Source of the DNA: Xanthomonas arboricola
GTDB taxonomy: Bacteria; Pseudomonadota; Gammaproteobacteria; Xanthomonadales; Xanthomonadaceae
Assembly: GCF_002940665.1 (NCBI RefSeq)
Contig: NZ_MIGY01000002.1
Location: forward strand, 124,001-188,000
Length of the DNA: 64,000 nt
Direction: 5' to 3'
Part shown: piece by piece, positions 36,981 to 46,058 of the stretch
Layout of the letters: each line of letters begins with the position of its first letter
How positions within the stretch are numbered: the first letter of the stretch is position 1
The notes under the pieces: generated by a model
What the model saw: the letters and a program-made list of their open reading frames with translations, nothing else
Told to the model about the DNA's origin: nothing
Database searches by the model: none
Program-made: the position numbers and the translations under genes

Positions 36981-37116
36981 GTACTGAAGTCCTTGGCGGG
37001 ATGAGGCGGCGCCAAGAATACTACGCAGTACGGTTGCTGCCTTGCTGCCTTACGGCGTGTCCGGGTGCAGGCGTTGCGGAGTATGCCCGGCGCGGCCCGC
37101 GTTCAGGCCGTTGGCG

Positions 37117-37653
37117 TCAACGCAATGGCGCAGCCACGACCAGCGGCGACAGGTCGTAGCCCATCTGCGTGGCCTGACGCTTGAGTTGCTCGAACTGCGC
37201 GCGCTGCATCTGTGGCGAGCGCGACAGGATCCACAGATAGGTGCGGTCCGGTTCGCCGACCACCGCCCATTGGTAGTCCGGGTCGAGTGCGATCACCCAG
37301 TAGTCGGCCCACACCAGCGGCAACCAGCTCAGCCACTCCGGCGCAAAGCGCACCTGCAGCTGCCCGGGCCGGCCCTCGACCGGCCGTGCCACTCCCTCGG
37401 CCTGGGTCAGCTCGCCATCGGCGGCGCGGCAGCCGTTGCGCACGCCGATCAAGCCATCGTCGCGCAAGGTGTAGCTGGCGGTGATGTCGCTGCGGCACTT
37501 CTTCTGGAACGACACCGGAAGATGCGCGATCTCATGCCACTGGCCGGCGTAGCGGGATATGTCCAATTGCGGCACTGCGCGTACCGGCTGTTGGGCCGCG
37601 GCCATCAACGGCAGCAGCAAGGCGAACGACAACAGCAGGCGGGGCAGGCGCAT
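37117..37653 (-). CDS. blc: Bacterial lipocalin (Blc-like)
   Basis: The 178-residue protein has a type I signal peptide (cleavage likely after AAA-Q about residue 20), the lipocalin GxW motif in ISRYAGQWHEIAHLP, the Cys pair typical of Blc (FQKKCRSD and RNGCRA), and the C-terminal RTYLWILSRSP. Unlike E. coli Blc there is no lipobox Cys, so it is probably soluble in the periplasm. Blc proteins bind lysophospholipids or fatty acids and are induced under envelope stress. GAGGAG sits 6 bases before the ATG. Confidence 0.92.
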   Translation of the reverse strand: MRLPRLLLSFALLLPLMAAAQQPVRAVPQLDISRYAGQWHEIAHLPVSFQKKCRSDITASYTLRDDGLIGVRNGCRAADGELTQAEGVARPVEGRPGQLQVRFAPEWLSWLPLVWADYWVIALDPDYQWAVVGEPDRTYLWILSRSPQMQRAQFEQLKRQATQMGYDLSPLVVAAPLR

Positions 37654-37766
37654 GACAATCTCCTCGGGACCCGCGCAGGCTAGGCCATGCCGCCTTCGGT
37701 GCGGTGTGAACCGATGCAAGAAAGCACCGTCGCCGCGCCGGCCCGCAACAAAGTTCATCGCAAGGC

Positions 37767-37795
37767 TTGCTCAAACTGCGCCTGCTCGCTATGAT
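37767..37795 (+). promoter_or_regulatory. Sigma70 promoter of tRNA-Phe
   Basis: TTGCTC (37767-37772) and TATGAT (37790-37795) are separated by exactly 17 bases, followed by a GC-rich discriminator (GCGCG). This is a good stable-RNA promoter with the tRNA 37 bases downstream. Confidence 0.8.
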
Positions 37796-37832
37796 GCGCG
37801 TCCTCGCAACGCAGGCAGCATGTTGCGATAGT

Positions 37833-37908
37833 GGCCGAGTAGCTCAGTTGGTAGAGCAGGGGATTGAAAATCCCCGTGTCGGCGGTTCGATTCCGTCCTC
37901 GGCCACCA
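37833..37908 (+). tRNA. tRNA-Phe (anticodon GAA)
   Basis: This 76-base cloverleaf has acceptor arms GGCCGAG and CTCGGCC, a D loop AGTTGGTAGA, an anticodon stem GGGGA/TCCCC around TTGAAAA (anticodon GAA), the T loop TTCGATT and an encoded CCA. It matches the single tRNA-Phe expected in this genus. Confidence 0.98.
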
Positions 37909-38312
37909 TTTCCAAGCCTTCGTTCGCAAGGCTTCCCGGCAGTCGCCGGATGTGCAAACTCTCTTTCTTCTTTTGTTGACGCTCCTTTGCAGCGATTGCT
38001 GCGGATGGAATTCTTGCGTTTGCCGGCAGACCTGTCGCCTGCGGCTAAACGAACTGCTGTGTTGCTCCGCGCTGTAACGCCGACTTCTGGGCGGCGCGTG
38101 CGTTGATCAAACTCCAGCTGCTGCGCAGCGCCTGATTGTTCCTTCTCCCCTCGGGAGAATGTGCCCGAAGGGCGGATGCGGGTAAGGCCCGCCCTTGAAT
38201 GGGCTTGGCAGATTGCGTCCGGTGACCCAAGGGGTTGGAGTCGGCTCGCGCGCTGCCGGATCGCGGTGGTTTTCCACGTGGTCTTCAACTGCGCGTGGCG
38301 ATACTTCCGCGT
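37909..38312. other. Intergenic region after tRNA-Phe with a repeat-like segment
   Basis: No gene is supported in these 404 bases. The stretch 38131-38195 (TTCTCCCCTCGGGAGAA, then GTGCCCGAAGGGCGG) contains two short palindromes. I recall this as a recurring Xanthomonas intergenic motif, but cannot confirm it here. No strong terminator follows the tRNA. Confidence 0.45.
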
Positions 38313-38570
38313 ATGACGCACAAAACACTTCGACGCACGTTGATTCACGGCTACTGCGGTGAGTTCCGCGTGGAAACGATGGAAAGTCAGGCCCCTGGAC
38401 AGACCCAGTGGTCGTCGACGGCGTTCGTGTATCACCGCGACCACCCCTTGCCGATCGCCACGATCGAGGGCGCGGGGCAGGGTGAGTACCGCGGCGATGC
38501 GCGCGAGCAGGCGCTGCGCGTGGGTTCGTGTCTGGCCGAGTTTCTGGACCCGAAGGAATACCGGCTCTGA
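38313..38570 (+). CDS. Conserved hypothetical small protein
   Basis: The protein has 85 residues and begins MTHKTLRRTLIHGYCGEFRVET. It contains a hydrophilic, probably mixed alpha/beta sequence with GAGQGEYRGDAREQALRVGSCLAEF and no signal peptide or membrane segment. I do not recognise a family. Codon use fits the genome, and a GGCGCC-rich hairpin (38576-38595) follows the stop, supporting a real gene. It converges with the methyltransferase gene. Confidence 0.6.
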   Translation: MTHKTLRRTLIHGYCGEFRVETMESQAPGQTQWSSTAFVYHRDHPLPIATIEGAGQGEYRGDAREQALRVGSCLAEFLDPKEYRL

Positions 38571-38702
38571 GGCTAGGCGCCGGCACCGCGGCGCCAGGCT
38601 GCGCTGATACGCATGAGCGGGCACAAGGTGCTCAAAGTCGATCCGCGCAAGCCGATCGCATTGTCTGCCTATACCCTGCACCCGATTGACGCGGCAGAGC
38701 GA

Positions 38703-39377
38703 TTAGCGGCCTGCTGGCCACCAGTTGTCCATGTTGCGCCGGTAGACGAACAGGCGCGGTGCCTTGGCCACCTGCGCGGCTGCCTGGCGTTCGCCGGCGA
38801 TCAGCGAAAACCCGATGTCGGCCAGCATGCGCGAGAGCGCGTTGGCGTTGCCGCGGCCCGGGTCGCTGATGACGATCTCGCACGAAGGCCTGGCCAGCGC
38901 GGGAATGAGGCTGGCCAACATGGTGGCGTGGCGGGTCTCGTACAGCACGTCGCTGGCGATGATCATGTCGAACTGGCCCATGTTCAGTGCGCCGGCGTCC
39001 CAGTCGAGCCGGCGATACGGCACCGAGTCCAGGGAGTTGAGCGCGGCGTTGTACGCCAGGAACACTTCGGCCAGCGGGTGATGATCGCTGGCGACCACGT
39101 CGGCGCCGCGCCGGCGTAAGACCAGGCTGGCCAGCCCCAGGCCGCAGCCGAGTTCGAGAATGCGCCGGCCTTCGATCGGGCGCGTGGCCATTGCCTCGGC
39201 CAGTAGCCGACCGGCGGGCCAGACCTGCCCGAACAGGCTCCATTGCGCCGAGGAAATGCCTGCATCGGCCGCACTCTCGTCCGGATCGGCGTATTGCTGT
39301 TTGTCGGCAAGTGCGCGGATGACGTAGGTCAGTTGCCCAAAGGTCAACTCGTGAATCTGGGTCTGGTAGCCCGGCAT
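38703..39377 (-). CDS. Class I SAM-dependent methyltransferase (METTL21/Methyltransf_16-like)
   Basis: The 224-residue protein has the SAM-binding motif ILELGCGLGLASLVLRRRGADVVASDHHP and the DVLYE motif typical of the lysine methyltransferase-like Methyltransf_16 group. A 60-residue N-terminal segment (GYQTQIHELTFGQLTYVIRALADKQQY) precedes it. The family methylates protein lysines in eukaryotes; bacterial targets are mostly unknown. The ATG at 39377 gives the best domain start. Confidence 0.85.
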   Translation of the reverse strand: MPGYQTQIHELTFGQLTYVIRALADKQQYADPDESAADAGISSAQWSLFGQVWPAGRLLAEAMATRPIEGRRILELGCGLGLASLVLRRRGADVVASDHHPLAEVFLAYNAALNSLDSVPYRRLDWDAGALNMGQFDMIIASDVLYETRHATMLASLIPALARPSCEIVISDPGRGNANALSRMLADIGFSLIAGERQAAAQVAKAPRLFVYRRNMDNWWPAGR

Positions 39378-39708
39378 GGTGGCATCGCATGATCGCCAGA
39401 GCCTGCGCTGGCTGGAAAGACGCGCGCCACGGCGCCAGAACGGCCGAACGAAGCGCAAGAGCTGCTTGCTGCCCGCGCATGCTACGGCAAAACGACCGAT
39501 GCACCTGCTTGCCAATGCTGGCCCGCCGTGCGGCCATTAACCTGCTTTCAGCAAGCGCCGGCGCAGGCCATCGCTCACCGGTGCACGCTTGCATGCGCTG
39601 CTCATGGCCATCGCTGCTTACCGTGAGCTAGGCATTTCGTTTGGATGTGAGGGATCAGCTCACCGGCCCGGACTAGACTATTGCCACGGGAATGGCCCCG
39701 CGGAGAAC
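39378..39708. other. Divergent promoter region between methyltransferase and LOV kinase genes
   Basis: These 331 bases must hold promoters for both directions. I see a CGGAGAAC ribosome-binding site just before the kinase ATG but no convincing -35/-10 pair. There is no coding frame with support. Confidence 0.35.
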
Positions 39709-41337
39709 ATGCACTTGAACGATCCCGGCGACGCAGAGCTAAGGGCGCCTCACATCGGCGAATCGCGCAGTCTTCCTGTCGATAAGCACCGCTCGGATAT
39801 CTTCTTTGCGGCGGTGGAAACCACGCGGATGCCGATGACCGTGACCGATCCGCATCTGCCGGACAATCCGATCGTGTTCGCCAACCGCGCATTCCTGGAA
39901 ATGACCGGGTATTCGGCGGAGGAGATCATCGGCAACAACTGCCGCTTCCTGCAGGGGCCGGAAACCGACCGCTCCAGCATCGACGATGTCCGCGAATCGA
40001 TCGACAACCGGCGCGAATTCGCTACCGAAGTGCTGAATTACCGCAAGGACGGTTCGTCGTTCTGGAATGCGTTGTTCGTTTCGCCGGTGTTCGACGACAG
40101 CGGCCGCCTGGTGTATTTCTTCGGCTCGCAACTGGATGTGAGCCGTCGTCGCGATGCCGAAGACGCCCTGTGCCAGGCGCAGAAGATGGAAGCCCTGGGT
40201 CAGCTGACCGGCGGCATTGCGCACGATTTCAACAATCTGCTGCAGGTGATGTCCGGCCATCTGGAGGTGATCCAGATGATGGCCAACAAGGGCGGCGATA
40301 ACGCGCAACGCATCGCTTTCAGTGCCGAGCACGCGGCCGCCGCCGCCGCCAAGGCCGCCACGCTGACGCAGCAATTGCTGGCGTTTTCGCGCAATCAGAA
40401 GTTGCGCGGACGGGTGGTGAATCTCAATGGTCTGGTGGCGGGCATGAACAACATGGCCGAGCGCGTGCTGGGCGGCGGCATCACCATGCAGCAGTCGCTG
40501 GACGAGCGCTTGTGGAATTGCCAGATCGATACCACGCAGGCCGAAGTGGCGCTGCTGAACGTGCTGATCAACGCGCGCGATGCGATGGCGCAGGCCGAGC
40601 GCAAGCAGGTCACCGTACAGACGCAGAATGTGGAAATCACCAGCCACGATCTGGCGATGTATCACCAGCTGGCACCGGGCCGTTATGTGAGCCTTGCGGT
40701 GAGCGACACCGGCTCGGGGATGCCACCGGACGTCGCCAGCCGGGTCATGGAGCCGTTCTTCACCACCAAGGACGAAGGGCAGGGGACGGGCCTGGGCCTG
40801 TCGATGGTGTACGGCTTCGTCAAGCAGTCCGGCGGCACCGTGCGCATCTACAGCGAAGTGGGCGAGGGCACCACGGTGCGTCTGTACTTTCCCGCCTCCA
40901 GCGAGTTCGAGAACGAGTTGCAGGCCGTCAAGGGCCGTGCGATCGACAAGGGCGGCAGCGAGACCGTCCTGATCGTGGAAGACAAGCCGGATGTGGCGGT
41001 GGTGGCGCAGATGTTCCTGGAAGGTGCCGGTTATCGCATCCTGACCGCATCCAGCGGACGCGAAGCGATCGAGGTGCTGGAGCGGCATCCGGAGGTGGAC
41101 GCGGTGTTTACCGATCTGATCATGCCCGGCGGTATGAATGGCGTGGTGCTGGCGCGCGAGGCGCGCCGCATGCTGCCGAAGATCAAGATCCTGCTGACCA
41201 CCGGCTATGCCGATGCCAGCATTCAGCGCACTGACGTGGGTGGTGCGGAATTTGGCGTGGTCAACAAGCCGTATACGCAGAAGGAGTTGCTCAAACGGAT
41301 CCGCATGCTGCTGGACGGGCCCACCGGTGTCGGCTGA
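39709..41337 (+). CDS. LOV photoreceptor hybrid histidine kinase
   Basis: This 542-residue blue-light sensor has a LOV domain at about residues 28-145 with the flavin-binding motif GNNCRFLQG; Cys 78 would form the FMN adduct. Next come a HisKA-like dimerisation helix with phospho-acceptor His 172 ([13 protein letters not shown]), an ATPase domain ([41 protein letters not shown]) and a C-terminal receiver with the acceptor Asp in FTDLIMPG. The same architecture in X. citri and X. campestris affects motility, adhesion and virulence under light. There is no membrane segment, so it is cytosolic. No partner regulator is adjacent. Confidence 0.95.
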   Translation: MHLNDPGDAELRAPHIGESRSLPVDKHRSDIFFAAVETTRMPMTVTDPHLPDNPIVFANRAFLEMTGYSAEEIIGNNCRFLQGPETDRSSIDDVRESIDNRREFATEVLNYRKDGSSFWNALFVSPVFDDSGRLVYFFGSQLDVSRRRDAEDALCQAQKMEALGQLTGGIAHDFNNLLQVMSGHLEVIQMMANKGGDNAQRIAFSAEHAAAAAAKAATLTQQLLAFSRNQKLRGRVVNLNGLVAGMNNMAERVLGGGITMQQSLDERLWNCQIDTTQAEVALLNVLINARDAMAQAERKQVTVQTQNVEITSHDLAMYHQLAPGRYVSLAVSDTGSGMPPDVASRVMEPFFTTKDEGQGTGLGLSMVYGFVKQSGGTVRIYSEVGEGTTVRLYFPASSEFENELQAVKGRAIDKGGSETVLIVEDKPDVAVVAQMFLEGAGYRILTASSGREAIEVLERHPEVDAVFTDLIMPGGMNGVVLAREARRMLPKIKILLTTGYADASIQRTDVGGAEFGVVNKPYTQKELLKRIRMLLDGPTGVG

Positions 41338-41396
41338 GGCGGACCCATCGGGCAGTGCGATGCCAGGATGTAGCCTGCAGATGGTCGCTGCGATCG

Positions 41397-41417
41397 TGCA
41401 GCGGCGGCCGCGCTGCA
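41397..41417 (+). terminator. Hairpin after the LOV kinase gene
   Basis: A 7-base perfect stem (41397-41403 with 41411-41417) lies about 60 bases after the kinase stop, in a 282-base spacer with no gene before the convergent yggX. It lacks a T-tract. Confidence 0.3.
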
Positions 41418-41619
41418 GGTCTATCCTGCGCTGCGCTCGTTCTGTCCTGTCTTGTCTGAGAACGGCTAAAGCCGCGACCAGCAGTGCTCGGCCCGAAGGA
41501 GATGTTGCCCAGGATCTGGAGAGCATGCGTGATGCACGCCGATCTCGATCACCGACCGCGCCTGTTGGCGGTGAGCGCAGTGGTTTGCGGGCCGCGGGCC
41601 GCGCTGAATCCTGACATGC

Positions 41620-41898
41620 TTACTCTTCGCTCATCGGCGCGACATAGCCATCCGGCTTGTCGGCATTGCGTTCGAACAGGAACTTCTGCAGTTCGGCTTC
41701 GAGAAAGACGCGGTGTTTGGGGTCGCGCGGCGACAGCCGGTTTTCGTTGATCAGCATGGTCTGGTGTGCCAACCACGCTTGCCAGGCGGTCTTGCCGATC
41801 TGCGCGAAGATGCGCTGGCCGAGCTCGCCGGGATACGGTACGAAATCCAGGCCTTCGGCGTCGCTTTGCTGGTACTGGCAGAACACGGTGCGGGACAT
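41620..41898 (-). CDS. yggX: Probable Fe(2+)-trafficking protein
   Basis: The 92-residue protein begins [30 protein letters not shown], matching YggX, including the single conserved Cys 7. YggX helps protect and repair iron-sulfur clusters under oxidative stress. It follows mutY by 22 bases on the same strand, a pairing also found in E. coli; MutY itself holds a [4Fe-4S] cluster, so co-expression makes sense. Confidence 0.96.
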   Translation of the reverse strand: MSRTVFCQYQQSDAEGLDFVPYPGELGQRIFAQIGKTAWQAWLAHQTMLINENRLSPRDPKHRVFLEAELQKFLFERNADKPDGYVAPMSEE

Positions 41899-41920
41899 GC
41901 GGATTCCTTGAAGTGCGTGC

Positions 41921-42994
41921 TTACAGTGCGTCGAGCAGCTTGCGGATCGGCGCCGGCAGACCCAGCGATGCGAGATCGGCGCGGGCGACCCAGCGCAGGT
42001 CGTCATTGTCGCGTACCGCAGGGCGCAGTGCGACCTTGCGTACGCGCAACGGCTGCAGATGCAGGCGGTAGTGGCTGAAGGTGTGCACGATCAACGGCAT
42101 CTCGTCGGCGCGTTCGTAGTCGCCCTCGATGTGGTTGTCGAACCATGTGCGCATGCCGCTGTCGGTCTCGGCCTGCGGCAGCGTCCACAGCGAGGCCCAG
42201 ATGCCGGTCGGCGGGCGGCGCTGCAGCAGGATCTGCCTGTCCGCGTTTTCCAGCAGCAGCGCGGTGGCTTCGCGCTCGGGCAACGCCTTGCCGGGCTTGG
42301 GCGTGGGCAGTGCTTCCACCAGGCCGTCGCGGCGCGCCACGCAGTCGTCCTGCAGCGGGCACAGCACGCAGGCCGGTTTGGCGCGTGTGCACAGTGTGGC
42401 GCCGAAATCCATTTGCGCCTGGGTGTAGTCGGCCAGGCGGCCGGCCGGCACCTGCGCCACATGTGTCGTCGCCATTTGCCACAACTGCTTTTCGATCGCC
42501 GGCAAGCCGGGGTAGCCGGCAATGCCGTGGAAGCGCGTCAGCACGCGTTTGACGTTGCCGTCCATGATCGCGAAGCGGTCGTTCCAGGCCTGGCTGAGGA
42601 TGGCGCCGGCGGTGCTGCGGCCGATGCCGGGCAACGCCAGCAACGCATCGAAATCGCGCGGCAACTCGCCACCGTGCAGGGCGACGCATTGTTTGGCCGC
42701 AGCATGCAGATTGCGTGCACGTGCGTAATAGCCCAGCCCGGCCCAGTGCGCCATCACCGTGTCGTTGTCGGCTGCGGCCAGGTCGGCCAGGGTCGGAAAG
42801 CGGGCGACGAACTTGTGGAAGTACGGAATGACCACCGCGACCTGGGTCTGCTGCAGCATGATTTCCGACAACCACACCCGGTACGGCGCGCGCGGATGCT
42901 GCCAGGGCAGATCGTGGCGGCCATGGCCGTCGAACCAGTGCAGCAACAGGGCGACGAAGGCGTCAGCGGATGAAGCGGCGAGATCTGCGGGCAT
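41921..42994 (-). CDS. mutY: Adenine DNA glycosylase
   Basis: MutY removes adenine mispaired with 8-oxoguanine. The 357-residue protein has the helix-hairpin-helix [14 protein letters not shown], the catalytic Asp in [10 protein letters not shown], the [4Fe-4S] ligands spaced C-x6-C-x2-C-x5-C ([17 protein letters not shown]) and a C-terminal NUDIX-like 8-oxoG recognition domain. The ATG at 42994 ([13 protein letters not shown]) is preferred; the frame is open further upstream without homology. Confidence 0.96.
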   Translation of the reverse strand: MPADLAASSADAFVALLLHWFDGHGRHDLPWQHPRAPYRVWLSEIMLQQTQVAVVIPYFHKFVARFPTLADLAAADNDTVMAHWAGLGYYARARNLHAAAKQCVALHGGELPRDFDALLALPGIGRSTAGAILSQAWNDRFAIMDGNVKRVLTRFHGIAGYPGLPAIEKQLWQMATTHVAQVPAGRLADYTQAQMDFGATLCTRAKPACVLCPLQDDCVARRDGLVEALPTPKPGKALPEREATALLLENADRQILLQRRPPTGIWASLWTLPQAETDSGMRTWFDNHIEGDYERADEMPLIVHTFSHYRLHLQPLRVRKVALRPAVRDNDDLRWVARADLASLGLPAPIRKLLDAL

Positions 42995-43056
42995 GAGGTC
43001 TGCTGGCGGCGAAGGAGGGCGGTGCTGAGCACAAGCGCGGTGTTGCGGTGGCGATC

Positions 43057-43320
43057 TCAGCGCAGTGGAAACGCAATGCAGACCAGGCACTGCTGGCAGA
43101 AGAAGCCTTCATCGCCAGGCCAATGCGGCGCCTGAGGTGCGTGGTAGTAAGACACTGCAGCATCGCTGCACTGCGTTGCACGCAGCGCGGCGGGCATGGG
43201 GCGCGCGAACTCCAGCACGCGTTTGGCACGCGACCAGCCGTGCGACACCTGCTGCACCGCGCAGCCGGCCTGCAACGCGCTTGCGTACAGGGGCTGCAGA
43301 TGCGGGCAGGCGTCTTCCAC
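43057..43320 (-). CDS. Small hypothetical protein coupled to ftsY
   Basis: The 87-residue protein starts at a GTG directly abutting the ftsY stop codon (TGA then GTG), so translation is probably coupled. It contains six or seven Cys, including DACPHLQPLY near the start and FFCQQCLVC near the end, and no signal or membrane segment. I know no function. The position between ftsY and mutY, the stop-start junction and sensible codon use argue for a real gene. Confidence 0.6.
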   Translation of the reverse strand: MEDACPHLQPLYASALQAGCAVQQVSHGWSRAKRVLEFARPMPAALRATQCSDAAVSYYHAPQAPHWPGDEGFFCQQCLVCIAFPLR

Positions 43321-44976
43321 TCAGCTGCCCAATGCTTCCGGCAACAACGCATCGACGAAGGCGACCGGGTCGAATATGCGCAGGTCTTCCGGGCGCTCGC
43401 CGATGCCGGCGAAGCGGATCGGAATATTGAACTCGCGCGCCAGTGCGAACACCACGCCGCCCTTGGCGGTGCCATCGAGCTTGGTCACGACCAGGCCGGT
43501 GACGCCGACCGCAGCATGGAACTGACGCAGCTGCGAGATGGCGTTCTGGCCGGTGGTGCCGTCGATGACCATCAGCACCTCGTGCGGTGCGGCGGCATCG
43601 ATCTTGCCGAGCACGCGGCGGATCTTGCCCAGCTCGTTCATCAGCCCGGTCTGGGTATGCAGGCGGCCGGCGGTGTCGGCGATCAACACCTCGGTGCCGC
43701 GCGCCTTGGCGGCCTGCAGCGCGTCGAACGCCACCGAGGCCGCGTCGGCATTCTGCCCCTGCGCGATCACCGCCACGCCGTTGCGATCGCCCCAGGCCTG
43801 CAGCTGCGCCACCGCCGCGGCGCGGAAGGTGTCGCCGGCGGCCAGCATCAGGCTGTTGCCGTCGTCCTTGAAGCGCTTGGCCAGCTTGCCGATGGTGGTG
43901 GTCTTGCCGACCCCGTTGACGCCGACGGTGAGCACCACGAAGGGCTTGGCCGAACGGTCGATGACCAGCGGTTTGGAGACCGGTTGCAACAGCGCGATGA
44001 GGTCGGCGCGCAAGGCCTTGAACATCGCCTGCGCATCGACGAACTCGCGCGACTTCATGCGCTTGCGCAGCCCTTCTACCAGGGCGGTGGTCGCGCCGAT
44101 CCCGACGTCGGCGGTGATCAGCGCGGTTTCGATCTCGTCGAGCAGATCGTCGTCGAGCTTGGGGTTGCGCGAGAACAGACCGCCGAAGCTGCGCGCGAAG
44201 CTGCTGTTGCGCAGACGATCGCGCCAGCCCGGCTTGCCGGCCGGGGCGGCCGGTAGCGCATCGCGCTGGCCGACGATGCTGTCGTTGTCGGAGCTTGCCG
44301 GCGCTGGAGCGCCGATCACGGCCGGGGCGACGACACTGGGCGCGGTGGCGGGCGACGGGGCGAGGGCCGGTTGCACTGCGGGCGCAGCTGTTGTGGCGGC
44401 AGGCGTCACGACAGCGGGTGCAACGACAGCAGGCGTTGTGGTCGACGGTACGACTGCGGGCATGGCGCCTTGCGCAGGCGTCGGTGCCGGCGTGCCTGCC
44501 GGCTGCATGGGCGCGCTATGAGGCTGCGCGACTACTGGTGGCACCACTACTGTCGGCACCACCACTGCAATGGGAGCCTGTGACGCGGCAGACGGAACCG
44601 GATCGGGCAGCGCCTGCAAGGCCGCAGGCGCGGGCGTCGCCGGCGGCGCGGGTGCGCTGGGAACCGCGGCAATGCTCTGCGCCTGGCCAGTGCGCGTGGC
44701 GATGTCCTGCGCAAGCTGTTCGGCCGGCGCCGCAACAGGCGGCGTTGCGGCTGGCGTTGGCGTTACTGCATCGCTGCGCGCGGGTGTGGTGGGGGCGGGC
44801 GACGCTGTCGTTGCCGATGTGCCGGGTTCGGCAGTCGGCATTGTCTCGACCGGCGATGCTGGGGTGGCGGCAGACGGCGCGGTGGGGAATGCGGCTGCCA
44901 GTTCTTCCAGGCTATAGCGCGAGGTACGCGCGCTGTCGGGCGTGGTTGGTTTGTTGCGGCGGAAAAAGCTGGCCAT
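43321..44976 (-). CDS. ftsY: Signal recognition particle receptor
   Basis: FtsY docks SRP-ribosome complexes at the inner membrane. The 551-residue protein has an N-terminal A domain of about 235 residues, made almost wholly of Ala, Pro, Thr and Val, much less acidic than the E. coli A domain. The NG GTPase domain follows: four-helix N (SRNPKLDDDLLDEIETALITADVG), G1 GVNGVGKTTTIGKLA, DTAGRLHT and TKLDGTAKGG. The ATG at 44976 (MASFFRRNKP) is basic and fits membrane contact. The low-complexity A domain probably varies in length between strains. Confidence 0.95.
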   Translation of the reverse strand: MASFFRRNKPTTPDSARTSRYSLEELAAAFPTAPSAATPASPVETMPTAEPGTSATTASPAPTTPARSDAVTPTPAATPPVAAPAEQLAQDIATRTGQAQSIAAVPSAPAPPATPAPAALQALPDPVPSAASQAPIAVVVPTVVVPPVVAQPHSAPMQPAGTPAPTPAQGAMPAVVPSTTTPAVVAPAVVTPAATTAAPAVQPALAPSPATAPSVVAPAVIGAPAPASSDNDSIVGQRDALPAAPAGKPGWRDRLRNSSFARSFGGLFSRNPKLDDDLLDEIETALITADVGIGATTALVEGLRKRMKSREFVDAQAMFKALRADLIALLQPVSKPLVIDRSAKPFVVLTVGVNGVGKTTTIGKLAKRFKDDGNSLMLAAGDTFRAAAVAQLQAWGDRNGVAVIAQGQNADAASVAFDALQAAKARGTEVLIADTAGRLHTQTGLMNELGKIRRVLGKIDAAAPHEVLMVIDGTTGQNAISQLRQFHAAVGVTGLVVTKLDGTAKGGVVFALAREFNIPIRFAGIGERPEDLRIFDPVAFVDALLPEALGS

Positions 44977-45181
44977 TGGCAACGCAGTAGGGGAAACCCG
45001 AAATTCTACCATCCGGGCCCAGGGTCGCCTTGACGCGACCTTCAGTGCGACCCTGTCCGGGCCACATCCTAAGCACCGCAACAGCAGTGCAACAACCGGG
45101 GCAAACCGCGTCGCCGCAGCATCACAAATGCTGCCGAATTCGGCATTTGTGCCAGCGCTGTGTCAGGGTATGTTTACGTGC

Positions 45182-45898
45182 CTACAACTGCCCCTTGAGC
45201 GCACGGTAATCGCGCGGGGTCATGCCGACGGTTGCCTTGAACTGACGCGCGAATGCGCTCTGGTCGGCGAAGCCGCAGCGCTGCCCGATGCTGGCGATGC
45301 TGTCATCGCCGTACAGCAGCCGCATCGCCGATTCGATGCGCAGCTTGGTCAGCAGTTGCTGCGGGGTCACCTGGAACACGCGACGGAAGTGCCGTTCTAG
45401 CTGCGCCACCGACAGACCGGCCAGGTCGGCCAGGCTCTGCACGCGCAGGTTGTCGCCGAAATGGGCCTGCATGTGATCCATCACCTGGCTCAGACGCTCG
45501 TACGCCGAGTGCCGGCTGTCGGGCTGGCCCAGATCGCGCGAAATGCCGACCACGCCAATCACTTCGTTGGCCTCGCAGAGCGGGCGCTTGAAGGTCAGGC
45601 ACCAGCCGGGCAGGCGGTTGGGATACAGATGCACCTCCAGCTGGTTGTCGATGAGCTCGCCACACAGCACGCGGCGGTCCTGCATCATGTAGCTTCCGCC
45701 CAGCGGCAGCGGGAACACTTCCAGTGGCGAGCGGCCGATGATTTCGCTACGCAGCTTGCGTCCGAGCCGGCGTACCAGCGTCAGGTTGCAGTGGGTGTAG
45801 CGGCCCTCGCTGTCCTTGATGAAGAACACCACGTTCGGCAGCGCATCGAACAGCGTCTGCATCTCCAGCGCGGGAAGGTTGAGGTCCATCGGCGTCAT
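45182..45898 (-). CDS. PAS-AraC transcriptional regulator of hydroxyproline genes (predicted)
   Basis: This protein of about 238 residues has an N-terminal PAS domain (LFDALPNVVFFIKDSEGRYTHCN to VIGVVGISRDL) and a C-terminal double helix-turn-helix of the AraC type (SLADLAGLSVAQLERHFRRVFQVTPQQLL and SIASIGQRCGFADQSAFARQFKATVGMTPRDYR). PAS-AraC pairing is less common than cupin-AraC. It is transcribed away from the hydroxyproline epimerase gene across a 160-base space, the classic layout for a local regulator. Pseudomonas LhpR is also AraC-type. Starts at 45925 (GTG) or 45889 (ATG) are possible. Confidence 0.9.
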   Translation of the reverse strand: MTPMDLNLPALEMQTLFDALPNVVFFIKDSEGRYTHCNLTLVRRLGRKLRSEIIGRSPLEVFPLPLGGSYMMQDRRVLCGELIDNQLEVHLYPNRLPGWCLTFKRPLCEANEVIGVVGISRDLGQPDSRHSAYERLSQVMDHMQAHFGDNLRVQSLADLAGLSVAQLERHFRRVFQVTPQQLLTKLRIESAMRLLYGDDSIASIGQRCGFADQSAFARQFKATVGMTPRDYRALKGQL

Positions 45899-46058
45899 GG
45901 TGGCGGTCACGATTGACGGCTGCACGAAAGGCGCGGCCCTGTATTGATCCTAGCGCAAACGCGGGGCTGTGGACCGGCTTGTCGATTGTGCAGAGTTCCG
46001 CATTTGCAACTCGCATTGGACGCTAGTCGCCTGCCAGCCGGCAGTGGGAGCATGAGCC
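45899..46058. promoter_or_regulatory. Divergent control region of the hydroxyproline cluster
   Basis: This 160-base space between the regulator and the epimerase gene should hold both promoters and the AraC-type operator. I could not identify firm hexamers or a direct repeat by eye. Confidence 0.4.

Noticed and set aside
37767-37979. A short plus-strand frame running through tRNA-Phe
   Set aside because: It overlaps the tRNA gene and its promoter and is a reading of RNA-gene sequence.
38613-39119. A 168-codon plus-strand frame opposite the methyltransferase
   Set aside because: The minus frame has clear SAM-binding motifs; this one is its antisense shadow.
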